Below are positions 40,011 to 48,826 of a DNA stretch of 64,000 nucleotides, piece after piece (position 1 is the first letter of the stretch; the number at the start of each line of letters is the position of its first letter). Where the stretch lies: NCBI RefSeq assembly GCF_001294455.1, contig NZ_LIKT01000004.1, positions 62,001 through 126,000 on the forward strand, given 5' to 3'. The DNA is from Phaeobacter sp. 11ANDIMAR09. Lineage in GTDB: Bacteria > Pseudomonadota > Alphaproteobacteria > Rhodobacterales > Rhodobacteraceae. The notes beneath the pieces are model-generated. The model had not been told where the DNA came from. It did not search any database and saw nothing but the letters and a program-made list of their open reading frames with translations. The position numbers were made by a program, and so were the translations under genes.

Positions 40011-41273
40011 ATGCCGATGACCCTGACACCACCACCTCTGCGCAATGATTGCTTTTCGCTACCCGCCGGTGTCGATTGGACCCCGGTGGATGAAGCCCTG
40101 GCGCTGCTGCGGGATCGGGTGCGGAGGGTGGTCCCTAGCGAGAGCCTGCCGCTGACCAAAGCTCTGGGTCGGGTGCTGGCAGCGGATGTCATCGCCAAAC
40201 GTTCAAACCCGGCGCTGCCAAACACGGCGGTAGATGGCTACGGCTTTGCTGGTGCCGTGGCAGAGGGCGCTCATGTCCTGCCTCTGGTGCCCGGGCGCGC
40301 CGCAGCTGGGCTGGCCTATGAGGGGGCTGTGCCTGCGGGGCAGGCCATCCGCATTTTGACTGGGGCCGCGCTGCCAGCGGGAGTGGACACGGTTATTCTG
40401 GAAGAGGATGTGACCCTGGGAAGTGGCGAAATCGCCTTTCGCGGACCTCTTAAGCAGGGCGCGAATACCCGCAGAGCAGGGGAGGATTTTTCCCGGGGCG
40501 CGGCTGTCTTAACGGCCAGGCGGGTGGTGACCCCAGCCGATCTGGCCCTTGCTGCGGCTGCAGGTGTGTCCGAAGTGGAGGTCTACAAGCCACTGCGGGT
40601 CGGGGTGCTGTCTACCGGAGATGAGCTTTGCGAGGTCGGTGAAGTGGCCGCGCCGGGTCAGATCTATGATGCCAACCGGCCGATGCTTCTGGCGCTGCTC
40701 CGGCAAATGGGATTTTTGCCAGTGGATCTTGGCAGGGTGTCCGACGACCGGGCCGCCCTGCGCGCCCGGCTGAATGCTGCAGCGACTGAGGTGGATGTGA
40801 TCCTCACCAGTGGGGGTGCCTCAGCTGGGGACGAAGACCATGTCTCGGCGTTGCTGCGCGAAAGCGGGGCCCTTCAGGAGTGGCGCATCGCCCTGAAACC
40901 AGGCCGCCCACTGGCATTGGCTGTCTGGAACGGCGTGCCAGTCTTTGGTTTGCCGGGAAACCCAGTGGCAGCCCTGGTCTGTACGCTGATCTTTGCCCGC
41001 CCGGCCATGGGGCAGATGGCGGGCACCAATTGGCTGCAGCCGCAGGGGTTTGAGCTGCCCGCCGATTTTGCCAAACGCAAAAAAACGGGACGACGCGAAT
41101 ATCTGCGCGCGCGGGTGCGCGATGGTCAGGTCGAGGTGTTTAAATCCGAAGGCTCTGGCCGTATCTCGGGTCTCAGCTGGGCCGAAGGCCTGGTAGAGTT
41201 GGGTGATGGTGCTCTGGCGATCCATCCAGGCGACCCTGTGCGCTTTATCCCCTACGACAGTTTCCGCCTGTAA
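40011..41273 (+). CDS. moeA: Molybdopterin molybdenumtransferase MoeA
   Basis: 420 residues; inserts molybdate into adenylylated molybdopterin. Motifs: NTAVDGYGF, GVLSTGDEL, IYDANRP, TSGGASAGDEDH and LPGNPVAAL with the C-terminal domain IV. Two in-frame ATGs lie at 40011 and 40017; AAAGGCAGG fits the first. It ends the operon; the convergent intergenic region downstream holds three consecutive hairpins. Confidence 0.95.
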   Translation: MPMTLTPPPLRNDCFSLPAGVDWTPVDEALALLRDRVRRVVPSESLPLTKALGRVLAADVIAKRSNPALPNTAVDGYGFAGAVAEGAHVLPLVPGRAAAGLAYEGAVPAGQAIRILTGAALPAGVDTVILEEDVTLGSGEIAFRGPLKQGANTRRAGEDFSRGAAVLTARRVVTPADLALAAAAGVSEVEVYKPLRVGVLSTGDELCEVGEVAAPGQIYDANRPMLLALLRQMGFLPVDLGRVSDDRAALRARLNAAATEVDVILTSGGASAGDEDHVSALLRESGALQEWRIALKPGRPLALAVWNGVPVFGLPGNPVAALVCTLIFARPAMGQMAGTNWLQPQGFELPADFAKRKKTGRREYLRARVRDGQVEVFKSEGSGRISGLSWAEGLVELGDGALAIHPGDPVRFIPYDSFRL

Positions 41274-41284
41274 AACGGCCAGAT

Positions 41285-41400
41285 GCGAGGCTCTGCCTCG
41301 CGCTCCGGGATATTTAAAGCCAAATGAAGAGGGGCTGATTTCATTTGGCCCAAAATATCCTGGGGGTGAGCGCCTGTGGCGCGAGGGGGCAAAGCCCCCT
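41285..41400. repeat. Three tandem hairpins between moeA and the next gene
   Basis: 1) GCGAGGC-tct-GCCTCGC (41285-41301). 2) GGATATTT (41308-41315) and GCCAAATGAA (41319-41328) pair with TTCATTTGGC (41340-41349) and AAATATCC (41353-41360): an 18-bp stem with an internal loop. 3) AGGGGGC-aaa-GCCCCCT (41384-41400). The second hairpin is two inverted copies of a motif GGATATTT-NNN-GCCAAATGAA. It lies between convergent genes and probably acts as a bidirectional terminator. Confidence 0.7.
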
Positions 41401-41419
41401 GCCGAGAAAGATCTGCGCG

Positions 41420-42439
41420 CTAGTCGAACGTTCCCGCAACTCGCCCCAGCAGCATAAAGGCGCGGGCGGTACGGGTGTCGCCCAGTGCTGAGATCTCACC
41501 ATCACTGGCCTCGGTTTCAAACTCTGCAAACATCCGGTCGAAGCGACGTAGGAAGTGATGCGCCGCATCCCGGAAAATGGGGTCCTGTTTCATCCGGGCC
41601 GAGGTCAGCGCCAAAGAGGTGCGATCGCGCACCCCGCCAAGGGCGGCTACGGCGCGGCCGCGTGTGCCCTGAGCAAATTGCCGCCAGATCTCGGGGCGGG
41701 CCATGTCAGGGCGCAGATCATCCATATAGATGCCATCCTGGCTCAGCAGCGTCAGCACATCCTGAGCAGCCTGCACAACCTTGGCGGCTTTGCGGTCTTT
41801 GAGCGCCGCGCGCAGGGCGGAAAACCCGTCTTCGTCTTCGGCTGTTTCGGGAAAGTTCAGCGCTCGGATGAACTGCTCTGCAGGCAGCGGGGGGGCCATG
41901 TCCTCGGCGGAGGTGCCAAGCGCCAGGCTGCCCTGATCCTCGGTGGCCAGTTTGGTGGCTTCGGCCGGAATGGCTGGGCGGGTAGGGCCATGGCGACTGC
42001 TCTGGAAAGTGGCCAGTGCGGTTTCCGTCTTGCGGGCGGTTTCGGCGATCTCTTCCAGTTTTTGGCTCACGGTTGGTTCGCCCGTGGCTACGGTTTGCTG
42101 CACATGGGACAGATAGCTGTGGCGCAGATTGTCGATTGCAGCCTGCAGTCGTTGGCTTTCGCTGCGCATCACCCGCGCCGAGCGCAATGCGGTGGTGCCA
42201 ACCCAGATCATCACCAGCGGCATCACAATGGCCAGAACGGTCAATACGGTTGGGGTCCACTGGGCCAGACCCTGATCCGCCGGAGCCAGAAGGAACAGGG
42301 CCAAGACCACCAAGAGCCAGAGCGCAGAGAGCAGGATGGCTACGACTTCGGCACTGCCCATTCCAGCGTCAGCTTGTCCGGGATCGGTGCCGCGCCCAGC
42401 AAGGGGAGAGGGGCGTTTGGAGGCATCCTGGGCGGTCAT
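41420..42439 (-). CDS. Conserved membrane protein with helical C-terminal domain
   Basis: 339 residues: two transmembrane helices (~30-50 VVAILLSALWLLVVLALFLL and ~60-82), a coiled-coil stretch (~85-140, SESQRLQAAIDNLRHSYLSH then EEIAETARKTETALATF), a variable linker and an all-helical C-terminal domain (~190-339, FSALRAALKDRKAAKVVQAA; RRFDRMFAEFETEASDGE). A type of uncharacterised protein seen in the Rhodobacteraceae. Alone between moeA and greA. Confidence 0.75.
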   Translation of the reverse strand: MTAQDASKRPSPLAGRGTDPGQADAGMGSAEVVAILLSALWLLVVLALFLLAPADQGLAQWTPTVLTVLAIVMPLVMIWVGTTALRSARVMRSESQRLQAAIDNLRHSYLSHVQQTVATGEPTVSQKLEEIAETARKTETALATFQSSRHGPTRPAIPAEATKLATEDQGSLALGTSAEDMAPPLPAEQFIRALNFPETAEDEDGFSALRAALKDRKAAKVVQAAQDVLTLLSQDGIYMDDLRPDMARPEIWRQFAQGTRGRAVAALGGVRDRTSLALTSARMKQDPIFRDAAHHFLRRFDRMFAEFETEASDGEISALGDTRTARAFMLLGRVAGTFD

Positions 42440-42505
42440 AGGCGGGTTCGCAATCCGAAAACTAGAGCAGGTTTGTAATGGGTTACTACTAGGCTAGCGG
42501 TTTCA

Positions 42506-42549
42506 GGGGCAGAGGCAAGAGGAACCATTGTGATGCCTTGCTCTGCCCC
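42506..42549 (-). terminator. Hairpin after greA
   Basis: GGGGCAGAGGCAAG (42506-42519) pairs with CTTGCTCTGCCCC (42537-42549) with one bulge, starting 13 bases beyond the greA stop on the minus strand. No T-run. Confidence 0.55.
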
Positions 42550-42561
42550 CGGATGCAGGCC

Positions 42562-43032
42562 CTATGCGTAGAGGATGGTCAGAATTTCGTAGCCACGCAC
42601 ACCACCCGGCGTGCGGACCTCGACGCTGTCGCCTTCTTCTTTGCCAATCAGAGCGCGCGCAATGGGGGATTTGATGTTCAACAGACCTGCCTCGACATTG
42701 GCCTCATGCTCGCCCACGATCTGCCAGGTTTTTTCCTCGTCGGTGTCCTCGTCAACCAGAGTGACCTTGGCGCCAAATTTGATCGAGCCGGAAAGCTTGC
42801 TGGGGTCGATGACATCCGCGAGGCTCAGAATGCCCTCGAGCTCCTTGATACGACCCTCGATAAAGGACTGTTTCTCGCGCGCAGAGTGATATTCGGCGTT
42901 CTCGGAGAGATCGCCGAGCTCGCGGGCTTCGGCGATGGCCTTGATGATATTGGGGCGTTCAACCGATTTCAGGTTCTTGAGCTCTGCTTCGAGTGCGGTG
43001 TGACCCGCAGAAGTCATTGGGATCTTTTCCAT
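42562..43032 (-). CDS. greA: Transcription elongation factor GreA
   Basis: 156 residues. N-terminal coiled coil with the catalytic [13 protein letters not shown] loop at ~40-53 (two acidic residues at the tip stimulate transcript cleavage by backtracked RNA polymerase) and the C-terminal FKBP-like domain ([13 protein letters not shown]). I chose the ATG at 43032 ([11 protein letters not shown]); the frame is open further to 43062. Soluble. The 274-bp gap upstream holds a GCCCCGC/GCGGGGC hairpin (43106-43131). Confidence 0.96.
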   Translation of the reverse strand: MEKIPMTSAGHTALEAELKNLKSVERPNIIKAIAEARELGDLSENAEYHSAREKQSFIEGRIKELEGILSLADVIDPSKLSGSIKFGAKVTLVDEDTDEEKTWQIVGEHEANVEAGLLNIKSPIARALIGKEEGDSVEVRTPGGVRGYEILTILYA

Positions 43033-43306
43033 ATCTTGGGTCCAGGTCGTTTGGCTAAACAAATAGCTGTTGGGTCATTCGGATGTCGGGTCTACCAAAG
43101 CCAGAGCCCCGCAACAGCACTGTAGCGGGGCCCGTCTTTTGTGTTGGCATTTACCTGACCCAATCTGGGCAGAAATTTCAAGAGGGCGCAGCACGCTCTC
43201 CACAGGCAAATCGGCTCAATCGGCAAATTTTGCGGTTTTTGGTGGCGGCTTGCGCGGAAAAATGCCGTGGTCCGGCAGATTGGGCAGATCGGCCTGCCAG
43301 AGAAAA
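43033..43306 (-). other. Intergenic region upstream of greA
   Basis: No gene. The hairpin GCCCCGC (43106-43112) / GCGGGGC (43125-43131) sits about 75 bases before greA and would be part of a greA leader or the end of the VOC transcript. On the plus strand it is followed by CCGTCTTTTG. The rest is featureless. Confidence 0.4.
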
Positions 43307-43690
43307 TCAATCATCATATTGTACCACTTCATATTCGATCCCGTCCCCGTCGCGGAAGTAAAAGCGCTGACCGGGTTCGTAATCCGCATGGTTGGTTGGG
43401 GTGAACCCGGCGGCCCAAACCGCGGCTTCGGTGGCCTTTATATCCGTGACCGTAACAGCAAGATGGTTGAGCCCGCCCCGGGTTGTGTAGCTGTTGCCCG
43501 GTGATTTTGGCGTGGTGGGCGGCGCATAAAGCGCCAGATAACTGTCGGCCCCGCCCACATGCAGGCTGAACCCATTGTGGATCGAGGCCCCTGACCAACG
43601 TTTGTGCCAACCAAAAACATCGGCCATCCATTTTGCGGTGGCCTCGGGGTTGGTGACGGTCACATTGGCATGTTCCAGAATAGCACTCAT
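43307..43690 (-). CDS. VOC-family protein (glyoxalase/dioxygenase fold), SoxR target
   Basis: 127 residues, one vicinal-oxygen-chelate domain: LEHANVTVTNPEATAKWMAD at the start, HLAVTVTDIKATEAA in the middle, and FYFRDGDGIEYEVVQYDD at the end, with metal-ligand candidates H (LEHAN), H (NHLAV) and E (IEYEVV). A soluble enzyme of unknown substrate, perhaps an aldehyde or quinone detoxifier. GGAGCAAGCAG lies before the ATG. Its promoter overlaps a SoxR-type operator and it diverges from soxR, so it is very probably redox-induced. Confidence 0.9.
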   Translation of the reverse strand: MSAILEHANVTVTNPEATAKWMADVFGWHKRWSGASIHNGFSLHVGGADSYLALYAPPTTPKSPGNSYTTRGGLNHLAVTVTDIKATEAAVWAAGFTPTNHADYEPGQRFYFRDGDGIEYEVVQYDD

Positions 43691-43732
43691 CTGCTTGCTC
43701 CTTTTGCGTGGCATTTGATTGTGAGTCGCCTT

Positions 43733-43763
43733 ACGGTAATTTCTAAAGCTAACTTGAGCTCAA
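43733..43763 (-). promoter_or_regulatory. SoxR-controlled promoter of the VOC gene
   Basis: On the minus strand: -35 TTGAGC (43763-43758), 19-bp spacer TCAAGTTAGCTTTAGAAAT, -10 TACCGT (43738-43733). The 19-bp spacer and the CTCAAGTTA-type dyad match the SoxR operator of enterobacterial soxS (CCTCAAGTTAACTTGAGG). SoxR, divergently encoded, should twist this over-long spacer and activate on oxidation. Confidence 0.72.
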
Positions 43764-43798
43764 GAGTTTTTTCACCCCAAATTTGAAAGGCACGCATT

Positions 43799-44278
43799 AT
43801 GGCAAAATCCGCAGGAGTGGCGATTGGCTATCTGTCTGAACGGACGGGGCTCGCGGTCTCGGCCATTCGCTACTACGAGACACAGGGGCTACTGGAGCCC
43901 TGGCGCAATGCCGGGGGTCAGCGCCGCTTTCACCGGGCCGATATCCGCCGCCTCAGCTTTATCATGATCGCTCAGCAGTTCGGCTTTTCCCTGCCCGAGA
44001 TTCGCGGCTTTCTCAAAACGCTGCCCGGCGGGCGCACGCCAACGCCGGAAGATTGGGAGCGGATCTCGACCGGGTTTCGTCAGCATTTGGATGCGCGAAT
44101 CGAAACGCTGCAGAAAATGCGCGAAAATCTGGACGGCTGTATCGGCTGTGGCTGCCTGTCTTTGCCCAAATGCGCCCTCTACAACCCTCAGGATCAGGCT
44201 GCGCAAAAAGGAAAGGGGCCGCGATACCTGATGGGCGACAGCCCAGAGGTAAGCGGCACGCCGGAAAAGGGGGCTTGA
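43799..44278 (+). CDS. soxR: Redox-sensitive transcriptional activator SoxR
   Basis: 159 residues, MerR family. The winged helix is at ~10-60 (GYLSERTGLAVSAIRYYETQ), the dimerisation helix ~80-115, and the [2Fe-2S] cluster ligands are CIGCGCLSLPKC (C-x2-C-x-C-x5-C), the SoxR-specific pattern. It senses redox-cycling compounds through cluster oxidation. There is no soxS nearby, as is usual outside enterics, so SoxR acts directly on targets such as the divergent VOC gene. Confidence 0.95.
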   Translation: MAKSAGVAIGYLSERTGLAVSAIRYYETQGLLEPWRNAGGQRRFHRADIRRLSFIMIAQQFGFSLPEIRGFLKTLPGGRTPTPEDWERISTGFRQHLDARIETLQKMRENLDGCIGCGCLSLPKCALYNPQDQAAQKGKGPRYLMGDSPEVSGTPEKGA

Positions 44279-44449
44279 ACGGCGAAAACGGCCCTTTCCC
44301 TGCGGCAAAGCGCGGTTCTGGCGCAACTAACGCAGAGTTTGGATTGACCTTGCATGTTGCCAAACGCTAAGCAACCGCGAAAGAAAATTACTCTTAGCGC
44401 GCCCCAGCAATGGGACCGGTAGCGAATACACTAGCCAAGGAGCAGCTCT

Positions 44450-46099
44450 ATGGCCGAGATCGAACGCGAAACGATGGAATATGACGTAGTGATCGTTGGG
44501 GCTGGCCCCGCCGGTCTGTCTGCCGCGATCCGTCTGAAACAGCTGGATGCCGACCTTGAGGTCGTGGTTCTGGAAAAAGGCTCTGAAGTGGGCGCTCATA
44601 TCCTGTCCGGCGCGGTTCTGGACCCCTGTGGCCTGGATGCCCTGATCCCGGATTGGAAGGAAAAAGGCGCGCCGCTGAACACGGAAGTCAAGGAAGACAA
44701 CTTCTATATGCTGGGTGAAGCTGGTGAGGTTCGCATCCCCAACTTCCCCATGCCGCCGCTGATGAACAACCACGGTAACTACATCGTCTCGATGGGCAAT
44801 GTCTGCCGCTGGATGGCCGAACAGGCCGAAGAGCTGGGCGTTGAAATCTTCCCTGGCATGTCCTGTTCCGAGCTGGTCTATGGCGACAAAGGCGAAGTCA
44901 AAGGCGTGGTTGCCGGTGTCTTTGGTCTTGAGGAAGATGGCTCTTACGGTCCCAACACCGAGCCAGGCATGGAACTGCACGGAAAATATGTCTTCCTGTC
45001 CGAAGGCGTGCGTGGCTCGCTGTCAAAAGAGGTTATCGCCAAATACGACCTGCAGGCCGGTAAGGACGTGCAGAAATACGGCGTTGGCATGAAAGAGATC
45101 TGGGAGATCGATCCCGCCAAGCACAAAGAGGGCACTGTCACCCACACCATGGGTTGGCCGCTGAACTCCAATGCTGGTGGTGGGTCCTTTATCTATCACC
45201 TGGAAAACAATCAGGTCTACGTCGGCTTTGTGGTTCACCTGAACTACAAAAACCCGCATCTGTACCCCTATATGGAATTCCAGCGCTTCAAGCACCACCC
45301 GATGGTGGCGGATCTGCTGAAGGGCGGCAAACGCGTCGCTTATGGCGCCCGTGCCATCACCGAGGGCGGCTATCAGTCGATGCCCAAACTGGTGGCCCCC
45401 GGCGTGGCGCTGTTGGGCTGCTCTGCTGGCATGGTCAACGTGCCGCGTATCAAAGGCAACCACAACGCCATGCTGTCGGGTAAATCCGCAGCCGAAGCCG
45501 CCTATGCCGCGATCAAGGCGGATCGCTCCGGTGATGAGCTGCCCGAATATGAAGCCGCCGTGCGCGATGGCGAGATCGGCAAGGACCTGAAGAAGGTGCG
45601 CAACGTCAAGCCGATGTGGTCCAAATGGGGCATGCTGCCCTCGCTGGCCCTGGGTGGTCTGGATATGTGGACCAACACGCTCTTTGGCCTGTCGCTCTTT
45701 GGCACTCTGAAGCACGGCAAAAACGACGCCGAGTCGACCGAAGAAGCCAGCAAGCACAAAGAGATCGACTATCCCAAGCCAGACGGGGTGCTCTCCTTTG
45801 ATCGCCTGACGAACGTCAGCTTTGCGGCGACCAACCACGAGGAAAGCCAGCCCTGCCACCTACGTCTGGCTGATCCGAACCTGCCGATCTCGACCAACCT
45901 GCCCAAGTTCAACGAACCGGCGCAGCGCTACTGCCCGGCCGGCGTCTACGAGGTGGTGGAAAAGGATGGCAAGCCGGAGTTTGTGGTCAACTTCCAGAAC
46001 TGCGTACATTGCAAAACCTGCGATATCAAAGACCCAAGCCAGAACATCACCTGGACCACACCCCAGGGCGGCGACGGTCCGAACTATCCGAACATGTAA
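44450..46099 (+). CDS. Electron-transfer flavoprotein:ubiquinone oxidoreductase
   Basis: 549 residues, membrane-peripheral. FAD-binding GAGPAGLSAAIRLKQ near the N terminus, a membrane-insertion and ubiquinone segment in the middle, and at the C terminus a [4Fe-4S] ferredoxin-like domain (CPAGVYEVVEKDG, NCVHCKTCDIKDPSQNI). It passes electrons from acyl-CoA dehydrogenases through ETF to ubiquinone. AAGGAGC precedes the ATG. Monocistronic, 171 bp after soxR; a UUCG hairpin lies downstream. Confidence 0.95.
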   Translation: MAEIERETMEYDVVIVGAGPAGLSAAIRLKQLDADLEVVVLEKGSEVGAHILSGAVLDPCGLDALIPDWKEKGAPLNTEVKEDNFYMLGEAGEVRIPNFPMPPLMNNHGNYIVSMGNVCRWMAEQAEELGVEIFPGMSCSELVYGDKGEVKGVVAGVFGLEEDGSYGPNTEPGMELHGKYVFLSEGVRGSLSKEVIAKYDLQAGKDVQKYGVGMKEIWEIDPAKHKEGTVTHTMGWPLNSNAGGGSFIYHLENNQVYVGFVVHLNYKNPHLYPYMEFQRFKHHPMVADLLKGGKRVAYGARAITEGGYQSMPKLVAPGVALLGCSAGMVNVPRIKGNHNAMLSGKSAAEAAYAAIKADRSGDELPEYEAAVRDGEIGKDLKKVRNVKPMWSKWGMLPSLALGGLDMWTNTLFGLSLFGTLKHGKNDAESTEEASKHKEIDYPKPDGVLSFDRLTNVSFAATNHEESQPCHLRLADPNLPISTNLPKFNEPAQRYCPAGVYEVVEKDGKPEFVVNFQNCVHCKTCDIKDPSQNITWTTPQGGDGPNYPNM

Positions 46100-46180
46100 G
46101 CCCAGGCTTGGCAGGGCCCGCAACAAAACGGGCAAACTTGCGTCTGTGTTGACGGTTTCATCAGGAAATCACGTAAAATT

Positions 46181-46202
46181 GGGGCGGCCTTCGGGTCGCC
46201 CC
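46181..46202 (+). terminator. UUCG-loop hairpin after the ETF-QO gene
   Basis: GGGGCGGCC (46181-46189), TTCG loop, GGTCGCCCC (46194-46202): nine pairs with one G-U. No T-run follows, only ATTG. It may end the ETF-QO transcript or lie in the leader of the TPR gene. Confidence 0.55.
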
Positions 46203-46272
46203 ATTGCGTGTCACCAGGTCCCGCACTACGATTCGGTTTGAGCAGGCCGCCCACGCAGAAGGAGAACTCCAG

Positions 46273-48015
46273 GTGCCGATTTCACATTTTCGCAGCCTAA
46301 CGGCGCTGGCCTTGGTTGCCTTTTCAGCATCCGGAAGCTTTGTAACCGCTCAGCAGGCTTCGGCCGACGGTCTGGCCGGGTCCTATCTGGCTGGACGAGC
46401 TGCCACTTTTGAGAGCGATTTTTCCGCCGCGGCGGACTATTACACCCGGGCGCTGGTGCGGGACCCTGCCAATCCTTTGCTGATGGAAAACGTGGTCTTT
46501 GCCCATCTGGCGCAGGGCGAGATGCAAAAGGCGATTCCCGTGGCCGAACGGCTTTGGCAGGCCAATCTGCGCAGTCAGGCGGCCAATATCGTCATGGCGG
46601 GGGGCTTTGCTCTGGCGGATGATTTTCAGGCCATTCTGGATCGCGATCTGGACACCCGCGCTATTCATCCCCTTGTGGATGGTCTGATAGAGGCCTGGGC
46701 GCAGATGGGTATTGGTTCTGTGGACAGGGCCATCGCGGTTTTTGACCGCATCGCAGAAGAGGAGGCCCTGCGCCCCTTTGCAGCCTATCACAAGGCTCTG
46801 GCGCTGGCCTCGGCGGGCAACTACGGCGGTGCTGAGGCGCTGTTTGCCGAAAACAATGGGCAGCTCACCCGCCTGTCGCGGCGTTCAGCCCTGGCGCGCA
46901 TCGAAATTCAGTCGCAATTGGGGGCATTTGATATGGCCCTCGCGACACTGAACGACAGCTTTGGCGCCGGCAGCGATCCCGCCCTGGATCAGATGCGCGC
47001 CCGCCTGGAGGCTGAGGAACCGCTGGGCTTTTCCATTGCCAGCACCGCCCGCGATGGCATCGCAGAGGTCTTCTTTACCTTGGCAGCGGTGATGAACGGC
47101 GAAGCGGCCAATGATTTTGTGCTGATGTATGCCCGTGTTGCCGCAGAGCTGAGCCCCAGCCATGTGGATGCAGTTCTGCTCAGCGCGGAACTCTTGGATC
47201 AGTTGGGGCGCTATGAGCTGTCCATCGCCACCTATAAACAGGTGCCCAGCGATCACCCCGAATACTACGCCGCCGAAATGGGCCGCGCCGAGGCGCTGCG
47301 CCGGGCGGCCAAGCCGGATGCCGCCGCAGAAGTTCTGGAGCGCCTGATCGGGGATTTCCCGACCCTGCCACAGATTTCGATCAGCCTGGGCGATCTGTTG
47401 CGCCAGCAGGAAGACTACGCAGGCGCCGTCACCGCCTATGATTCGGCGCTGACCCACATGTCCGAAGACTCCGGCAGCCGTTGGTTCCTGCATTATGCCC
47501 GTGGAATTTCCCATGAGCGTCTCAAGGACTGGCCGAAGGCCGAGGCCGATTTTCGCGCCTCGCTGGAGCTGCGTCCTGACAGCCCTCAAGTGCTCAACTA
47601 TCTTGGCTATTCGCTGATTGAAAAAGAAGACAGCCCTGAAAAACTGGACGAGGCCCTGGGGATGATTGAACGCGCTGTCGCAGCGCAGCCCAATTCTGGC
47701 TATATCGTCGACAGCCTGGGCTGGGTCTTTTACCGCTTGGGCCGCTACGCCGATGCCGTGGGTCCGATGGAACGCGCGGTGGAATTGATGCCGGTGGATC
47801 CTGTGGTCAATGATCATCTGGGCGATGTCTATTGGGCCGTGGGCCGGCTGCGTGAGGCTGAGTTCCAGTGGAAACGCGCGCTCTCCTTCATCAAATCCGG
47901 CGAAGGCGACGGTGAGGCCGATCCGACCCGTATCCGCAGCAAGCTGGAGCTGGGTCTGGACGCGGTTTTGGAACAGGAAGGGGCCGCGCCTTTGCAGGTG
48001 GCCAATGGCGACTGA
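46273..48015 (+). CDS. Secreted or periplasmic TPR-repeat protein
   Basis: 580 residues. A signal peptide follows a GTG start (VPISHFRSLTALALVAFSAS); GAAGGAG at 46257-46263 supports this start over the more upstream TTG. The mature protein is a series of tetratricopeptide repeats, e.g. AADYYTRALVRDPANPLLME, RWFLHYARGISHERLKDWPK, AVAAQPNSGYIVDSLGWVFYRLG and HLGDVYWAVGRLREAEFQWK. A scaffold for an envelope complex; partners unknown. Its last codons overlap the ispE start. Confidence 0.85.
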   Translation: MPISHFRSLTALALVAFSASGSFVTAQQASADGLAGSYLAGRAATFESDFSAAADYYTRALVRDPANPLLMENVVFAHLAQGEMQKAIPVAERLWQANLRSQAANIVMAGGFALADDFQAILDRDLDTRAIHPLVDGLIEAWAQMGIGSVDRAIAVFDRIAEEEALRPFAAYHKALALASAGNYGGAEALFAENNGQLTRLSRRSALARIEIQSQLGAFDMALATLNDSFGAGSDPALDQMRARLEAEEPLGFSIASTARDGIAEVFFTLAAVMNGEAANDFVLMYARVAAELSPSHVDAVLLSAELLDQLGRYELSIATYKQVPSDHPEYYAAEMGRAEALRRAAKPDAAAEVLERLIGDFPTLPQISISLGDLLRQQEDYAGAVTAYDSALTHMSEDSGSRWFLHYARGISHERLKDWPKAEADFRASLELRPDSPQVLNYLGYSLIEKEDSPEKLDEALGMIERAVAAQPNSGYIVDSLGWVFYRLGRYADAVGPMERAVELMPVDPVVNDHLGDVYWAVGRLREAEFQWKRALSFIKSGEGDGEADPTRIRSKLELGLDAVLEQEGAAPLQVANGD

Positions 48016-48826
48016 GGTCTTTGCGCCTGCCAAAATCAACCTGTCCCTGCATGTGACTGGTCGGCGCAGTGACGGCTATCATCTGTTGGACTCATTGGTC
48101 GCCTTTGCTGATCTTGGTGATCATCTGCAGCTCGACCCGGGGCCAGAGATGGCCATCGAATTGAGCGGCCCCTTTGCAGAAGGGGTGCCGCAGGATCAGC
48201 GCAATCTGGTCTGGAAGGCGGCGCAGGGCGCAGGCTGGTCGGGCGCGGTGCATCTGAACAAACAACTGCCCCATGGGGCGGGCATTGGCGGTGGTTCTTC
48301 GGATGCGGCGGCCCTGCTCAACGCTCTGGCAGGCGACGGTTTTGAGATCCCCGCGGATCTGCCCCTGTCGCTGGGGGCAGACCTGCCCGTCTGCATGGCA
48401 GCAACTGCGGCACGGATGCAGGGCATTGGCGAACAGATCACCCCGGTCGCGCTGCCGGAGCTGCCTGCGCTCCTGGTTAATCCTGGTTGTCCTGTCGCAA
48501 CTGGCGCGGTGTTTTCGGCGCTGCAGTCTCGTGAAAATGCGCCGATGCCTGCTGCAATTCCGCGCTTTGACGACATTAGTGACTGTGCCGCCTGGCTGGG
48601 CGAGCAGCGCAATGACCTTGAGGGGCCGGCGCGCGCCGCAGCACCCGACATTGACCGAGTTCTAGGCGATCTGGCTGTCAGCAAGGGGGCTTTGCTTTCC
48701 AGAATGTCGGGCTCAGGCGCCACCTGCTTTGCGCTCTATTCGACCCTCAAAGCGGCCCATATGGCAGCCTATGAAATCGGCACCGAACACCCTGATTGGT
48801 GGATCCGAGCGGTCACCCTGCGTTAG
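48005..48826 (+). CDS. ispE: 4-diphosphocytidyl-2-C-methyl-D-erythritol kinase
   Basis: 273 residues of the GHMP kinase fold; fourth step of the MEP isoprenoid pathway. N-terminal APAKINLSLHVTGRRSDGYH, ATP-binding GAGIGGGSSDAAALLNAL, and C-terminal MSGSGATCFALY are the signatures. It starts 11 bases inside the end of the TPR gene, in a different frame. It feeds the isoprenoid pool used by the polyprenyl synthase at 49686. Its stop overlaps that of the convergent peptidase-like gene. Confidence 0.95.
   Translation: MATEVFAPAKINLSLHVTGRRSDGYHLLDSLVAFADLGDHLQLDPGPEMAIELSGPFAEGVPQDQRNLVWKAAQGAGWSGAVHLNKQLPHGAGIGGGSSDAAALLNALAGDGFEIPADLPLSLGADLPVCMAATAARMQGIGEQITPVALPELPALLVNPGCPVATGAVFSALQSRENAPMPAAIPRFDDISDCAAWLGEQRNDLEGPARAAAPDIDRVLGDLAVSKGALLSRMSGSGATCFALYSTLKAAHMAAYEIGTEHPDWWIRAVTLR

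Noticed and set aside
43106-43131. tRNA gene in the greA upstream region
   Set aside because: Only a single GC stem; no T-loop (GTTC-AA-C) or acceptor pairing could be found.
46149-46179. Promoter TTGACG-N19-TAAAAT before the TPR gene
   Set aside because: The 19-bp spacer is too long for a normal sigma-70 promoter and no MerR-type regulator is linked, so the match is considered chance.
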